This document shows, piece by piece, positions 1 to 9,946 of a DNA stretch of 64,000 nucleotides; position 1 is the first letter of the stretch; every line of letters starts with the position of its first letter. The translations under genes were made by a program, and so were the position numbers. The notes beneath the pieces were generated by a model that saw nothing but the letters and a program-made list of their open reading frames with translations, was not told the origin of the DNA and ran no database searches. Origin of the DNA: Trichaptum fuscoviolaceum. Its lineage: Eukaryota > Basidiomycota > Agaricomycetes > Hymenochaetales > Trichaptaceae. The stretch is taken from NCBI GenBank assembly GCA_910574455.1, contig CAJSYZ010000009.1:2745040-2809039 (forward strand). The letters run 5' to 3'.

Positions 1-584
1 CCGATCATTTACACCGTGTCTCCCACGGCGAAGGCTTCGGGCAGGGCACTCGTTGCGCTTCTGTGCATATTCATGGGCACGTACGGGGCCTCCATCGGAC
101 CGCTCTCTTGGGTGACCGCCGGCGAGATGACTTCTAATCAATTACGAAGCCACTCCTTCGGTGTCAGCATGGCGATTGGATTCATCTTCGCGTGGCTGAC
201 TGTCTTCACGCTCCCGTACTACATCAACACGACGGGGCTCAACCTGGGTGTTAAGGTCACCTGGATTTTTGCTCCTTCAAATCTGATCACTTTAGTCTTC
301 ATCTGTGAGTTGCTTACTCATGTGTTGGTACATCAAGCTTGACGCATTTCTATACAGTCTTCTTCCTGCCGGAGACGAAGGGTAGGAGCCTGGAGGAGCT
401 TGACGAACTGTTCTATCACCGTGTTCCTGCCAGGAAGTTCTCGAGTACGTGGTAATATATTGTCTCTATTACGTCCACTTATACATTACACCTTTATCTA
501 GGCTACAAGTCTCAGGTAACACTCTCGGCCGACGAAGTCTCTTCCAGCGAGAAGGCGAGCGTCCGCATGGAAGAAAAGGTGTAG
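1..584 (+). CDS. MFS sugar transporter, C-terminal part (5' end outside window)
   Basis: This is the C-terminal part of a major facilitator superfamily sugar porter, which would move hexoses across the plasma membrane. Exon 1-304 encodes the last transmembrane helices, including 'GPLSWVTAGEM', a form of the sugar-porter 'P..W...E' motif. An intron at 305-357 (GTGAGT...ACAG) joins to 'FFLPETKGRSLEELDELF', the classic sugar-transporter PETKGRSLEE signature. A second intron at 445-501 (GTACGT...CTAG) leads to a short hydrophilic tail ending at TAG 582-584. The splice phases agree at both joins. The family assignment is firm; the substrate cannot be told. A second, complete transporter of this superfamily lies at 46364-48894 on the minus strand, but with a different tail (ETANRTLEEMDLLF). 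Confidence 0.9.
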
Positions 585-1067
585 GCCACGTAAAAGCTAC
601 CTTTTCCCTACTTGCCTTTAGTCATCTACATGTTCACGATTTTCTCTCAGTATCGCTTCCTACTACGTTACTACGATGTACAAGTTCTTGATGTTCATGT
701 CTATAAATAGGTTATATGTATCAATTCTACGAGCTTGTCCCTGCAGCAACCTTTTATACTTTTCAACAAAAGGACGAGCGAACATAAGCGCATATGTTAG
801 AACGCCTGAGCTCTCTTGTTCAAGTTCAGGTAATGATGGCGTTCGTGATCGGCAACTACGTTTTGTTATGCGCAAAACAGTGAGACTCTATTGTGTTCTT
901 GTATTTTACTCTCTATATATCCCAATTGCCATCGACATTCAACACCAACTGAATACATCCCAGGACTCAACGTCTATCACCTCTTCTTCTTTGCCCCACG
1001 CTCAAAAGGTAGTGTAACCGCACTGAATATTAACGTTGATCAGTCACTTCTGATTACTCCTTACAGT
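585..1067. other. intergenic, sugar transporter to BTB gene
   Basis: No coding pattern is seen on either strand. The segment should hold the transporter 3' UTR and the promoter and 5' UTR of the BTB gene. The bases before the BTB ATG (ccttacag, 1059-1066) look like an intron acceptor, so an intron in the 5' UTR is possible. Confidence 0.4.
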
Positions 1068-2236
1068 ATGTCGAAAGAAACAGAGAAACCGTGTCACAAA
1101 GATGATCCAACATGTGCAGCAGAGAGGCATTCCGAATTCTACTTTAACGATGGAACAATCGTACTTTCCGCGGAGTATTCAGCAACGGCAAAGCCCACCA
1201 ACGATAAAGGACAGAAGAAGACCTCTGGCGACTGCTCCTCCGATTTTTCTACTTCTGCTCCACTGGAAACCACTAAACGGAGAATATTCTTCCGCGTCCA
1301 TAAATCTCTACTCGTTTCCGCTTCGCAGGTTTTCGCAGACATGTTCGATGTATCCAGTGGTACAAATGCGGACTTGGACATGTACGATGGAGTACCATTG
1401 GTTCATTTGCCTGATCCTGCCGAGGACATTGAAGTCATGGTAGACACGCTGTACGGAAGTACCTTCACCAGACTGTGCGTATGACTACATCTGGTTTGTC
1501 GTGCAGGAATCGCAGATAGCTAATCGAGAGCTCCGACGTACAGTTTGATCAAAAGCGGAAGAATTCACGAAGAGCTCCCTCTGTTGATGAGCCGATATTT
1601 GGAGATAGCGACAAAGTACGATATACCTTCCTTGAAGGCGGACGTCACAGATATGATAGAGCAAGAATGGCCAAGTACTCTTAAGAGCTGGGATGGCCAA
1701 GACAGATATAGGAGGTCGCGCTGAACATGTCTCCGCCAGAACCTGCTTCTTTAGTTGCACTCGCACGCCGATATAACCTCCCGTGCGTCCGCGCCATCGC
1801 ACTATACGAATTATGCCAAGCCGAACCCAACCAGGATTGGAGTGTCGAAGAGTGGACTATCAGACGCTACGGACGCGGAGCTACATGGGAGTTGCTCACG
1901 TGCGAGGACTATCGTGACATCCTTCGCATTAAAAGTTTGCAACGGAGTTTGCAGATCCACCACTTGGGCGATTCCTGTGAAAACGGAAAAGAGAGATTTA
2001 AAGAGCTGACGGTTGATCTCCTGAACAAGGGCGACTATCTTCGTCGGTTAAGACAGTACAAAGACGAGTTGCAGGCCGGTAGATACTGCGGATATTGCAT
2101 AGGGACATTGGTAAAGCGAGTGGATCGCTGCAGGGAGAAACTGTGGTCGGATATACAGTCGATAGTGAAGGGTACGTTCCGAGAGGCGTCCGAACAGTAT
2201 TACGACAGCTCCGATGACGATGAAAGCGATTGCTAG
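1068..2236 (+). pseudogene. BTB/POZ-domain protein, frameshifted copy
   Basis: This is a tandem paralogue of the intact BTB gene at 2624-3790. Exon 1 (1068-1474) encodes the BTB half, with 'HSEFYFNDGTIVLSAEY' and 'FRVHKSLLVSASQVFADMF'. The intron at 1475-1543 sits at the same codon as in the paralogue. Exon 2 runs in frame through 'MSRYLEIATKYDI' and then meets TGA at 1722-1724. The homologous reading resumes in another frame at 1727 with 'MSPPEPASLVALARRYN' and continues to 2236. Between the aligned 'tcg' and 'gaa cct' codons this copy has 20 nt where the paralogue has 18, a net +2 shift with no room for an intron. Such BTB proteins of Agaricomycetes usually have no known function. The gene is probably inactivated unless the shift is an assembly error. 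Confidence 0.75.
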
Positions 2237-2623
2237 TATTGGAGATGATATTGCAAAACAGCTTGGCTTTACTTTACTATAGTTGAATTGAACACTCACT
2301 TTTACGTATTAACAAACCCTGGATCTTCGAGATACACAAGACTGTTGTGAATATCTGCTATCATTTATTGCTTGTACGACAGAATAGTACGGTCAGCGCT
2401 AATAGGTGGTAGAAAGACAATAGAAGGGTGAGCACAAGGTAACATACATCAGCACCGGAAGCGCTCCGAATCTGATACGCGAAGATATGTGGCGAGTAGT
2501 CAGCTCGTCAACGCACCGCACAAGCTATTCAGCAGTGATCTTGTACTCGAATGTATATGTTTATGGGCGCAAGTGACCTCCGCTACGCTTGCAATTGAAT
2601 TCCCTCCCCTCCTTTCCACACAT
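2237..2623. other. intergenic between the two BTB paralogues
   Basis: This holds the 3' UTR of the first BTB copy and the promoter of the second. An open frame runs in from 2489, but similarity to the first copy begins only at the ATG at 2624, so that ATG was taken as the start. Confidence 0.4.
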
Positions 2624-3790
2624 ATGCCTCAAGAGATTGAGAAGCCAACCAGTAAAGCCCACTCACCGACGACGAATGGCACAATTGTAGAGAAACATCC
2701 CGAATTTTACTTCGATGACGGTAGCATCGTACTTACCGCATATTTCACCGACTTCAGCCCTAGGGACGGGAAAGGAATGGAGTCTAGCGAATCCTCCAGA
2801 CCAAATGTGCCTCTGCCGAATGCATTACGCAAAGTCGTTTTCCGAGTGCACAAGTCGATCCTTGGGTCTGCCTCGCGCGTTTTCGCAGACATGTTTGAGC
2901 TCCCGGATGGTCACGGTACGGCGAACGACATACACAATGGCGTCCCCGTAGTTCACATGCCTGATTCAGCTGAAGACATCGAAGCGATGCTAGACATGAT
3001 ATACGGGAGCAGCTTCACTAGGTTGTATGTTTAAGCTCGTTCTCCTCTCGATCCTCACGAGTTTGACACAACGTGCAGATTATTGAAGCGCGGCGGGACG
3101 TATGCAGAATTCCCAACTCTTATGTCTCGTAACATGGAGATGGCAACGAAATACGACATAGAGACGATAAAGGAGGACATTTTGGACGCAATAGAGTTCG
3201 ACTGGCCCAATGATTTGAGGCAATGGGACGCCCGAGACAAACATAGGAAATCGGCACACATACCTGCACCCGAGCCTGCCTCCATCGTAGTATTCGCAAC
3301 ACGATACAATCTACACAACGTCCGCGCTCTTGCTCTATACGAGCTATGTCAACTTGACCCAAGCCTAAACTGGGATGGTACTAGCGGAAGAGGAGCAAAG
3401 TGGGACTTGCTGACACGCGAAGACTATCGAGACATCGCCCGCCTCCAGGAACTTCAACGAAACATAAGTGTCTTCGGAACGGTGGATTGCGATAACTCTG
3501 ACGAAGATAAGCACCGCGAGACAAAGATTGATCTGCTGGTAAATCGAGATTATCTGCGAGCGATGCGAAAGTATGAAGAAGACTTAGAGGCCGGAAAATA
3601 TTGCGGGTGGTGTGAAAGCGTTCATGCTGGTCGCGTGGCTGTAGCTCGGCAAAAGTTTTGGAGAGAATTGCAGCTCATAGGAGAGCATGAGCCACTCAAG
3701 AGTGACGGCGATGAATCTGAAGGCGACTTTAACATTATCGAAGAAGAGGAAGAAGTAGAAGACGATTGGGTGCCCCTCTGGTTACGCTAA
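2624..3790 (+). CDS. BTB/POZ-domain protein (intact tandem paralogue)
   Basis: Two exons, 2624-3024 and 3079-3790, joined over a 54-nt intron (GTATGT...GCAG) give 370 residues. The N-terminal third is a BTB/POZ fold, normally a dimerisation or cullin-adaptor module: 'HPEFYFDDGSIVLTAYF', then 'VVFRVHKSILGSASRVFADM' and 'VVHMPDSAEDIEAMLDMIYG'. The rest is a helical region with 'PEPASIVVFATRYN' and 'GAKWDLLTREDYRDIARLQ', a 'CGWC' pair, and a very acidic tail. This layout is common in lineage-expanded BTB proteins of mushroom-forming fungi, whose roles are mostly unknown. The start was chosen because the paralogue begins at the equivalent ATG. The BTB call is confident; the cellular role is not known. 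Confidence 0.85.
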
Positions 3791-4265
3791 CGGCAGCTTG
3801 TTTTGGTGCACTTTACATACTATATATTATGTACTTATATACCCTTTGAAACTTTTTATTCACCCCCGTAACTTGTACTAGTAATTAGCGACGACATTTT
3901 GCTTCCTCAGACTGTATCATATCGTTGATATGCAGGCGAGATATTGTTGTTGTACCCCACTATTCGGCTTCTACTGTGCATCATTATCCGCATAATAAAG
4001 ACTAGAAAAGCCGCACTACTACTATGTAGTAGAACTTGAATGTACTTTTTACTCACACAATTCAGAGAGAATCTCGTACTAGCAATCTCTGATACTAATA
4101 CAATGTGATATGTAGTATATATATCGTACAAACAACGAGAAGACTCGTAAGTATGAAGCGAGATTCTATGCACTATCGAGTGGAAAAAAAGTAAAGTACA
4201 GCAACCAGCGCGGTCAGGAATGCAATGCAATAGAGAATTAAAAGTCCATCATGAGCGAAAAAGCG
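3791..4265. other. intergenic, convergent 3' region
   Basis: An AT-rich spacer between the convergent 3' ends of the BTB gene and the minus-strand membrane-protein gene. Only shadow frames are present. A short trinucleotide palindrome (actactactatgtagtag) lies near 4015. Confidence 0.4.
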
Positions 4266-5002
4266 TCAATGATTTTTCGCCACTGTTACGCCAACGACAA
4301 CAGCGACAATAACAAGGATTATGAAGGTGATTAGCGCAAAGCCGCAACGCCACGCCCAGCGCATTTCAAGAGCGCGCATATTTGCATCCTCCTCTTCTTG
4401 AGCCTCCTTTGTCCGGTTGTCCTTTGCAGGATCACGATGGGGTTTCACAAAGGGTGCAATGACACCGACTATCCATAAGGGGAAGAACACTGACAGATAT
4501 GTGAGTCCATTGAACATTTCATAGGAAAGACCTTCTACTCACAAAAGCCGTATAAGAAGAGCTTGCGATTGACCTCACAATCATATTCTGACTCCTTTGT
4601 ATACGTGGGTAATGATTCGATCTCGCTTCGCGAGTCATAAGGAGGCGGAACTGTCGATTCTCCCCTGCTGCGCCCCGAGGAGCGGGTAGCTTGACTGCGA
4701 GTCGAGCTTTCCGACGGGCGTCCAGGGCGCGGTCCCCCGAACATTGCGCTGATTTCGTCGTACTGTACACGGATAGGGTCGTGCGCCTGATGAGGTCGAG
4801 AAGGAGTCGAAGTCCCAGGTGTCTCTGAAGTAGAGGACGATGCAGGGGGCAAAGGTGGCATGGTGCCGACCATATATGCAGATGGTGAAAGTGGTGAGCT
4901 TGAGCGCGAAGCGCGCCTCCCGTGCCGAGATGGCTGTGTGTGCTCGCCGTACACGGGCACAGAGTCATGTGTCGACGAGGATGATGAAGGTAGGTAAGAC
5001 AT
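4266..5002 (-). CDS. small proline/serine-rich membrane protein with PPxY-type motifs
   Basis: Two exons, 5002-4543 and 4489-4266, over a 53-nt intron (GTGAGT...TCAG) give 227 residues. The N-terminal two thirds is low complexity and rich in Ser, Pro and Arg. It ends with 'VPPPYDSRSEIESLPTYTK', holding PPPY and LPTY tyrosine motifs of the kind that bind WW-domain ubiquitin ligases. The splice creates a hydrophobic segment 'LYGFLFFPLWIVGVIAPF', followed by a charged loop and a final helix 'FALITFIILVIVAVVVGV'. The architecture suggests a two-span membrane protein with a cytosolic tail, perhaps a trafficking adaptor (inference). An in-frame upstream extension to 5266 exists, but the ATG at 5002 (MSYLPSSSS) looks like the natural start. 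Confidence 0.75.
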
Positions 5003-5834
5003 GGCTATGCTGTCTGTAAGGGCGGGAGCAGCTTGACTTGAGTCAATGGTAGTGCAAATGGAATCTCGAGAATGTCGATCGAGGAGGTGGAGGTAACAAT
5101 GAAAGAGCCTTGAGAGTTTCGCGTGCGCCTTTGAAGTGCTGTTCGTCTTTGCTATAAGACGAGTCATCGTAATTGTCCTCAAGGCCACCACACATCTTGG
5201 ACAATCAGCCGTTGTCGAACAATAAGGAAGACAATTGGTGTGAGCCGCAAAAGCGCCTCGCGGCACGTACCAACAAAGGCGGCGGACTTCAAAATATTGC
5301 CGTTTATGGGTTGTTGTTCCTAGGCTCCATTCTTATTACCAAACAGGGCCGTCCTCATCGTTATTGTGCTCGACGAGCACAGCGAGCGACCGTCACACGG
5401 ACGACGGTCATCAGGGCCATTCCGTCCCGCATTCTACGACGCGAAGCATATCAATTGTATCTATCTCCAACGTTTTAGCTTTCTTTCCTAGCCTCATTTC
5501 TGCTCGTTCTAGAGTCGGGATGTAATGCATTCGCTGGCATTGCGCGACCGGAAGCAAAGAGCATTTTCGATCGAAGAGACTCAAAGTCAATACGTTGCCA
5601 ACTTGCAACTACTCGCTTCATATCATATCTCGTAGAGCTCGTCGGAGGCCAACATTGTCGGCCGACGACCCTGATCTTCAAAAAGCTGGTGGTGGCTCAC
5701 GCTTGGGCGTTGACTCGATAGACTGTGGGATTTCAGCGCGCGCATAGGCTCGGGGCCGTAGCACAGTCTAGTGCGGAAGAACGAACAAAAGGAATGGATG
5801 AGTGAGTACTTCTGTTCAACCAAACCTTATTGAG
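5003..5834. other. intergenic, no supported gene
   Basis: This segment should hold the promoter of the minus-strand membrane protein. The open frames here are short, overlap on both strands and show no recognisable domain or splice pattern. Confidence 0.35.
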
Positions 5835-6182
5835 ATGCCCACATATAATCGTAGGCCCATGTCTTTGGCTGATGTGCCGACCACTCCAACAATGGTGTTG
5901 GTCGTACCCTCCGAAGAATCAGGCCCATCGGACGAGAAGTTTGAGAGAAAGACTCACATAAATTTCGGCGCTGCCCCCACCAGAACAGAGGCAAAGAGGA
6001 AGTTGAAGATCAAGACATCGACCCCAGTTGTCATTGAAGTTGTGCTTACTCTTACTTTCATGGTCCTGCATTTTGTCAGGGCTTCTGACACACTGTTACC
6101 TTCGGCAAGTAGGCGACTCGTTGTGCTTACGCCTGCTCTGTCGCCTCTTTGGACACTTTGTGAGACCCCCACGCAACGCTAG
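5835..6182 (+). CDS. hypothetical short ORF, weak
   Basis: The first ATG in this frame is at 5835 and gives about 115 residues. The N-terminal half looks protein-like ('MPTYNRRPMSLADVPTTP', then a charged stretch with 'KRKLKIK'). A hydrophobic run follows (VVIEVVLTLTFMVLHFV). The last part looks less natural, and an intron may begin after about 6040. I recognise no family. It could be the first exon of a small membrane protein or chance open frame. Confidence 0.25.
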   Translation: MPTYNRRPMSLADVPTTPTMVLVVPSEESGPSDEKFERKTHINFGAAPTRTEAKRKLKIKTSTPVVIEVVLTLTFMVLHFVRASDTLLPSASRRLVVLTPALSPLWTLCETPTQR

Positions 6183-6365
6183 GTGCCCTTTACCTATTGT
6201 ACTTCTCAGCTCAAAAACCCAATCTGGCTTTTACCGTCTGCTCTCGTTCCTCTTGTCCTTTGCCGCATATGTTATCGACCTCTTGAACTCTTGCTAGACC
6301 CGGGATCTTCACGAACACTGACTTGGAAATATCAGCGACTGGTTCGAATTCAACCTCCTATGTGA

Positions 6366-6910
6366 ATAACAAGATTAGGTGTGAAGTATGAAATCTGCTC
6401 GCCGCGCGTATGACTGCGCGTCTTGGTGTGGGCCATCGTCTACATCATAGTAATTGCATCCGAAGCGTCGGTATAACCTTCTATCCCCACTCGGTTTCCT
6501 CTATTAACACGTTGCCTTGTTCACGTTCTCTCTGCCGGCCGTTGCGTGAGTGTGCCTGCGAGCATAGGACGCGATGAGCGCTTCTTTTTTCGCCTTTTAC
6601 GAAACCTTGGACTTGCGTAGGAGGTTGACGAGTCCATAGACGGCATATAACTGGCATCCACCTTCATCTATTCGGATAGATTTTCACTTGCGACTCCACT
6701 AGTCCCAGCCATGATCCTTGCATTTTCCTGTTTCGATGACAGCTGGCAGCGAAGTCAAGCTCGTTTTCTCACCCTATCCATACATTTGCTTATCACGAAG
6801 TATAGAGAAGCGGGGAACTCAAGACTACCAGATAGGAATCTTCTCATGACGTCTGTAAGTTTTCGCAGCTTAAAGCCATCGGCCTATGTTGTGTTGGGAT
6901 AACGAGAACA
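6366..6910. other. intergenic, P450 upstream region
   Basis: No coding signal was found. The region directly upstream of the P450 start should hold its promoter. No TATA box or operator could be assigned with confidence. Confidence 0.35.
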
Positions 6911-9159
6911 ATGGATCCCCCGCAATCCGGTCATCTGTTCAGCTATGGATCTTTATATTTCCTCCTTCCCTTGGTCATTGCCTCCGTCATCTTCTATCAA
7001 AGGTTAACTGCACAAAAGCTTACACTTCCACCTAGTCCTCCTGGTGATTTCTTCTTTGGTCATATCTTCAAAATACCCCATTTTTCCGCGGGCATCGTGT
7101 ATGCTGAATGGGCGAAGCAGTATGGTATATTTTTTTTTTCCTTTTTGTAATAATTTGCGATCAACTGATAGTCTGGGCCTAGGCGATCTTCTTTGTCTGA
7201 AAATATTTGGCCGTCCAATGATGATTTGCAATTCATTCGAAGTCGCATCGAAGCTAATGGACCAACGGGGATCGATATATTCGGGTAGGCCTCAAATGCA
7301 GCTGGCCGAAATGTAAGCTTTATTACCGTTTAACTCAAAGTCACTTTGTTGATGTACAGCAGGCTTGGTTGGGGAAAGACGATGGTTCTAATGGGATATA
7401 ACGATCGATGGCGAAGACAACGCCGGCTCATGCAGAGGGCATTCGATAAACAAGAATCGCTTTCATTCCGTCCCGCAATGCAGATCGAAATCGATAGGTT
7501 CTTGCAATCAATCGCGAATCACAGTGGCAATGTTCGCCCACGTGTCCATAGGTAAATGCACAGTATCTTACTCATTAATCATCGTCTCGTTGACGATGTG
7601 GGCATCTTACAGGATGGTAGTTGCGGCATTGAGTATGATAGCATACGGACACAAAGTCACTTCCGATGACGATGAACTTGTCACGCAAATGGAGCGGGTC
7701 GGGGTGTATACCAGCGAATTGGGAAGCGGAGGCGCAACTATTATCGACTTCTTCCCTTTCCGTACGTCCTCGCTACTTAGTGTCACTCTGCTGATAGTGA
7801 ATCCTATCGTAGTTAAATATGTTCCAACATGGCTTCCTGGCACGGGTTACCTTAGGTATCTGGCGGAAGCAAAAGAGCAAACCCATTTAGCCTTCGTGAC
7901 ACCAGTGAACATTGTGAAAAAGGAGATGGTATTAATTTTTTTGTCATGCTGAGGCATTTCCAGTGATATTTTGCTTCAACTGACAGGAAGCAGGCATAGC
8001 GAGAAGCTCGTTTATGACACAACTACTAGAAGGCCTCGAGGATCATAACGACCAACATGAAGAATACGAGGAAGACATTGCAGCTTTAGGGGGTGTTATA
8101 TTTCTGGGCAAGTTGCTCCCATAACTTCATCTCAGACAAAACACTGAACGTGCTGTAGCTGGAGCCGAAACGGTTAGTAACCATTACCAAAAACTGTCAC
8201 TAAAATGTTAACACTTTCAACCCCTTAGTCTGTCGCTACACTTTACACTTTCTTCCTTATGATGGCACTGAACCCCGACGTTTCTAAACGAGCACAGAGG
8301 GAGCTCGATGATCTCTTCAATGAAGTGCAACGTCTGCCTACTTTCAGTGACAAAGGACGGATCCCATACATTGACTGCATAATGAAAGAGGTATTCCGGT
8401 ATGTATAGAAGATATTGCGTTTGATCAGTCGTACATTCTGACTCTCTATGATAAAGCTTCAACCCTGCGACCCCGCTCGGTGAGTTTCTGGGAAACGCGG
8501 AAAATGATAGACATACTAATGATGGCTCAAGGTGTTGCGCATTGCCTCACGGAGGACGATACATACAAGGGCTGGTCAATGCCTGCTGGATCGATAGTCG
8601 TTGCAAACCAATGGTAATTGACTCGTGCCTGCATAGAATAAAGCAATTTCCCAGTAGCTGACTCTGCCTTAGGCAGATGATGCATGATGAACGCTATTAT
8701 CCTAAGCCGAACCAATTCTCACCCGAGCGGTTCCTTAAGCCTACCCTAGCATCTGGCTTAGTCGAAGCAGCTCAAGATCCTTCAAACGTCGTCTTCGGTT
8801 TCGGGAGGAGGTGAGTGGTTGCTTTCAGTGCTCAGTCATTAATCTATTCGCGCTTAAATTTCGAACCACTTCCTACGGCTTTTCCTCTGAAGACTATGCC
8901 CTGGCCAACACTTTGCGGAGGATATTATTTGGCTCACAATTGCGAACGTCCTGACTGTATTCGATATTCTGCCCGCCATTGATCCGGTGTCAGGAAAGGA
9001 AATAATACCGAAGGTCGAATTTCGTTCCTCTACGACAAGGTGAGTGATTTCCGATTTTCAGAACAGCCCTATCCTGATCATCCGATAAGTGAACCGAAAC
9101 CATTCGCTTGTCGTGTGGTACCTCGTCAGAAGTACGCCTCTACGATTAGCGCACTCTAA
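6911..9159 (+). CDS. cytochrome P450 monooxygenase
   Basis: A multi-exon P450 of about 500 residues. It should hydroxylate a hydrophobic substrate at the ER membrane with electrons from P450 reductase. The N-terminus has a membrane anchor (LYFLLPLVIASVIFY) and the proline-rich hinge 'LPPSPPGDFFFGH'. Exon 1 ends at 7134 and splices to 7184, giving 'KQYGDLLCLKIFGRPMM'. Later landmarks are the I-helix 'AGAET' near 8160, the ExxR 'KEVFR' near 8390, 'FSPERFLKP' near 8725 and the haem loop 'FGFGRRLCPGQHFAE', joined across an intron near 8810-8890. The last exon ends 'RQKYASTISAL' with TAA 9157-9159. Introns are numerous (about ten). The gene resembles Agaricomycete P450s often annotated as O-methylsterigmatocystin-oxidoreductase-like, but no CYP number is assigned. 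It reads intact. Its neighbours are a ThDP enzyme and an acyl-CoA oxidase. Confidence 0.9.
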
Positions 9160-9313
9160 TATTCGACAAACTTGGGCACTACGCGACAAAGTTCGTGTCA
9201 TGGTTGACATACCATCATGAATACTAGGTAATATGCAATATTATAAATAGTAAAACCCCAAACGTAACTGGTGAATGGAACAAAGGAGTGGAAAGTGCAG
9301 AGACATGAGTGGT

Positions 9314-9751
9314 TCAGATCTCATATTCACCTGCTGTCTCGACTACGATCTGCCAAGCTGTGTCCCGCGCCCATGAAAGCTGATTACGCACTTTGCGCAC
9401 ACATTCGTTGCACAAATCAAACTGTCCGGCGCACTTAATGTGCCTTGACAGTATACTATATACTACTACTAGTAGTAGCACGTCGTCATCGGCCTCCCTG
9501 AACCGAATAGCGTCCCGTAGCCTCATTATCTGTTGCTCGTCTCTTTCCCCGTTGGTGCACTTGGTGGGATTAGGTTCCGAACGGATAAAGGGAGGACCTC
9601 TGAGAAACCTCGACAGTCGAGCTTTGGCTCGTCCAATTATGAAATAGTCTTCTGCGTGAAGTAAGTACCAGCGCGCCCCTTTGTGTCCTCGTGGGAATAG
9701 TACTAACTGGGGCCCACTGGCATGGCTTCTGATAAAATTAGAATTGAACAC
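9314..9751 (-). pseudogene. BTB-family C-terminal fragment (no BTB domain)
   Basis: An open frame of 145 codons whose sequence parallels the C-terminal half of the two BTB proteins at 1-3.8 kb. 'GARWYLLHAEDYFIIGRAKA' lines up with 'GAKWDLLTREDYRDIARLQ', and 'LCNECVRKVRNQLSWARD' lines up with 'CGWCESVHAGRVAVARQK'. The BTB half is missing: the strand immediately upstream shows no such sequence before the start of the ThDP enzyme at 9947. A run 'LLLVVVYS' is encoded by the trinucleotide palindrome tactactactagtagtag at about 9461-9478, which looks like a repeat insertion. Best read as a truncated, probably non-functional relic of a third paralogue. Confidence 0.55.
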
Positions 9752-9946
9752 TTCCGAGTCACTGGCAGCGTCTCCTGCATCTCATGACTGTCATGGCTGC
9801 CGTCACTTCATTCATCGAGCGGATTTCCCATAAGCAGGATCCCTTCATTCACGGATAATTTTATCTGCCGGGATCGCGCAAGCTTAGGCTATAAGTATGG
9901 GAGACTCGGAATTGACTTTGCAAGCTCAGGCTGATAACACCATAAC

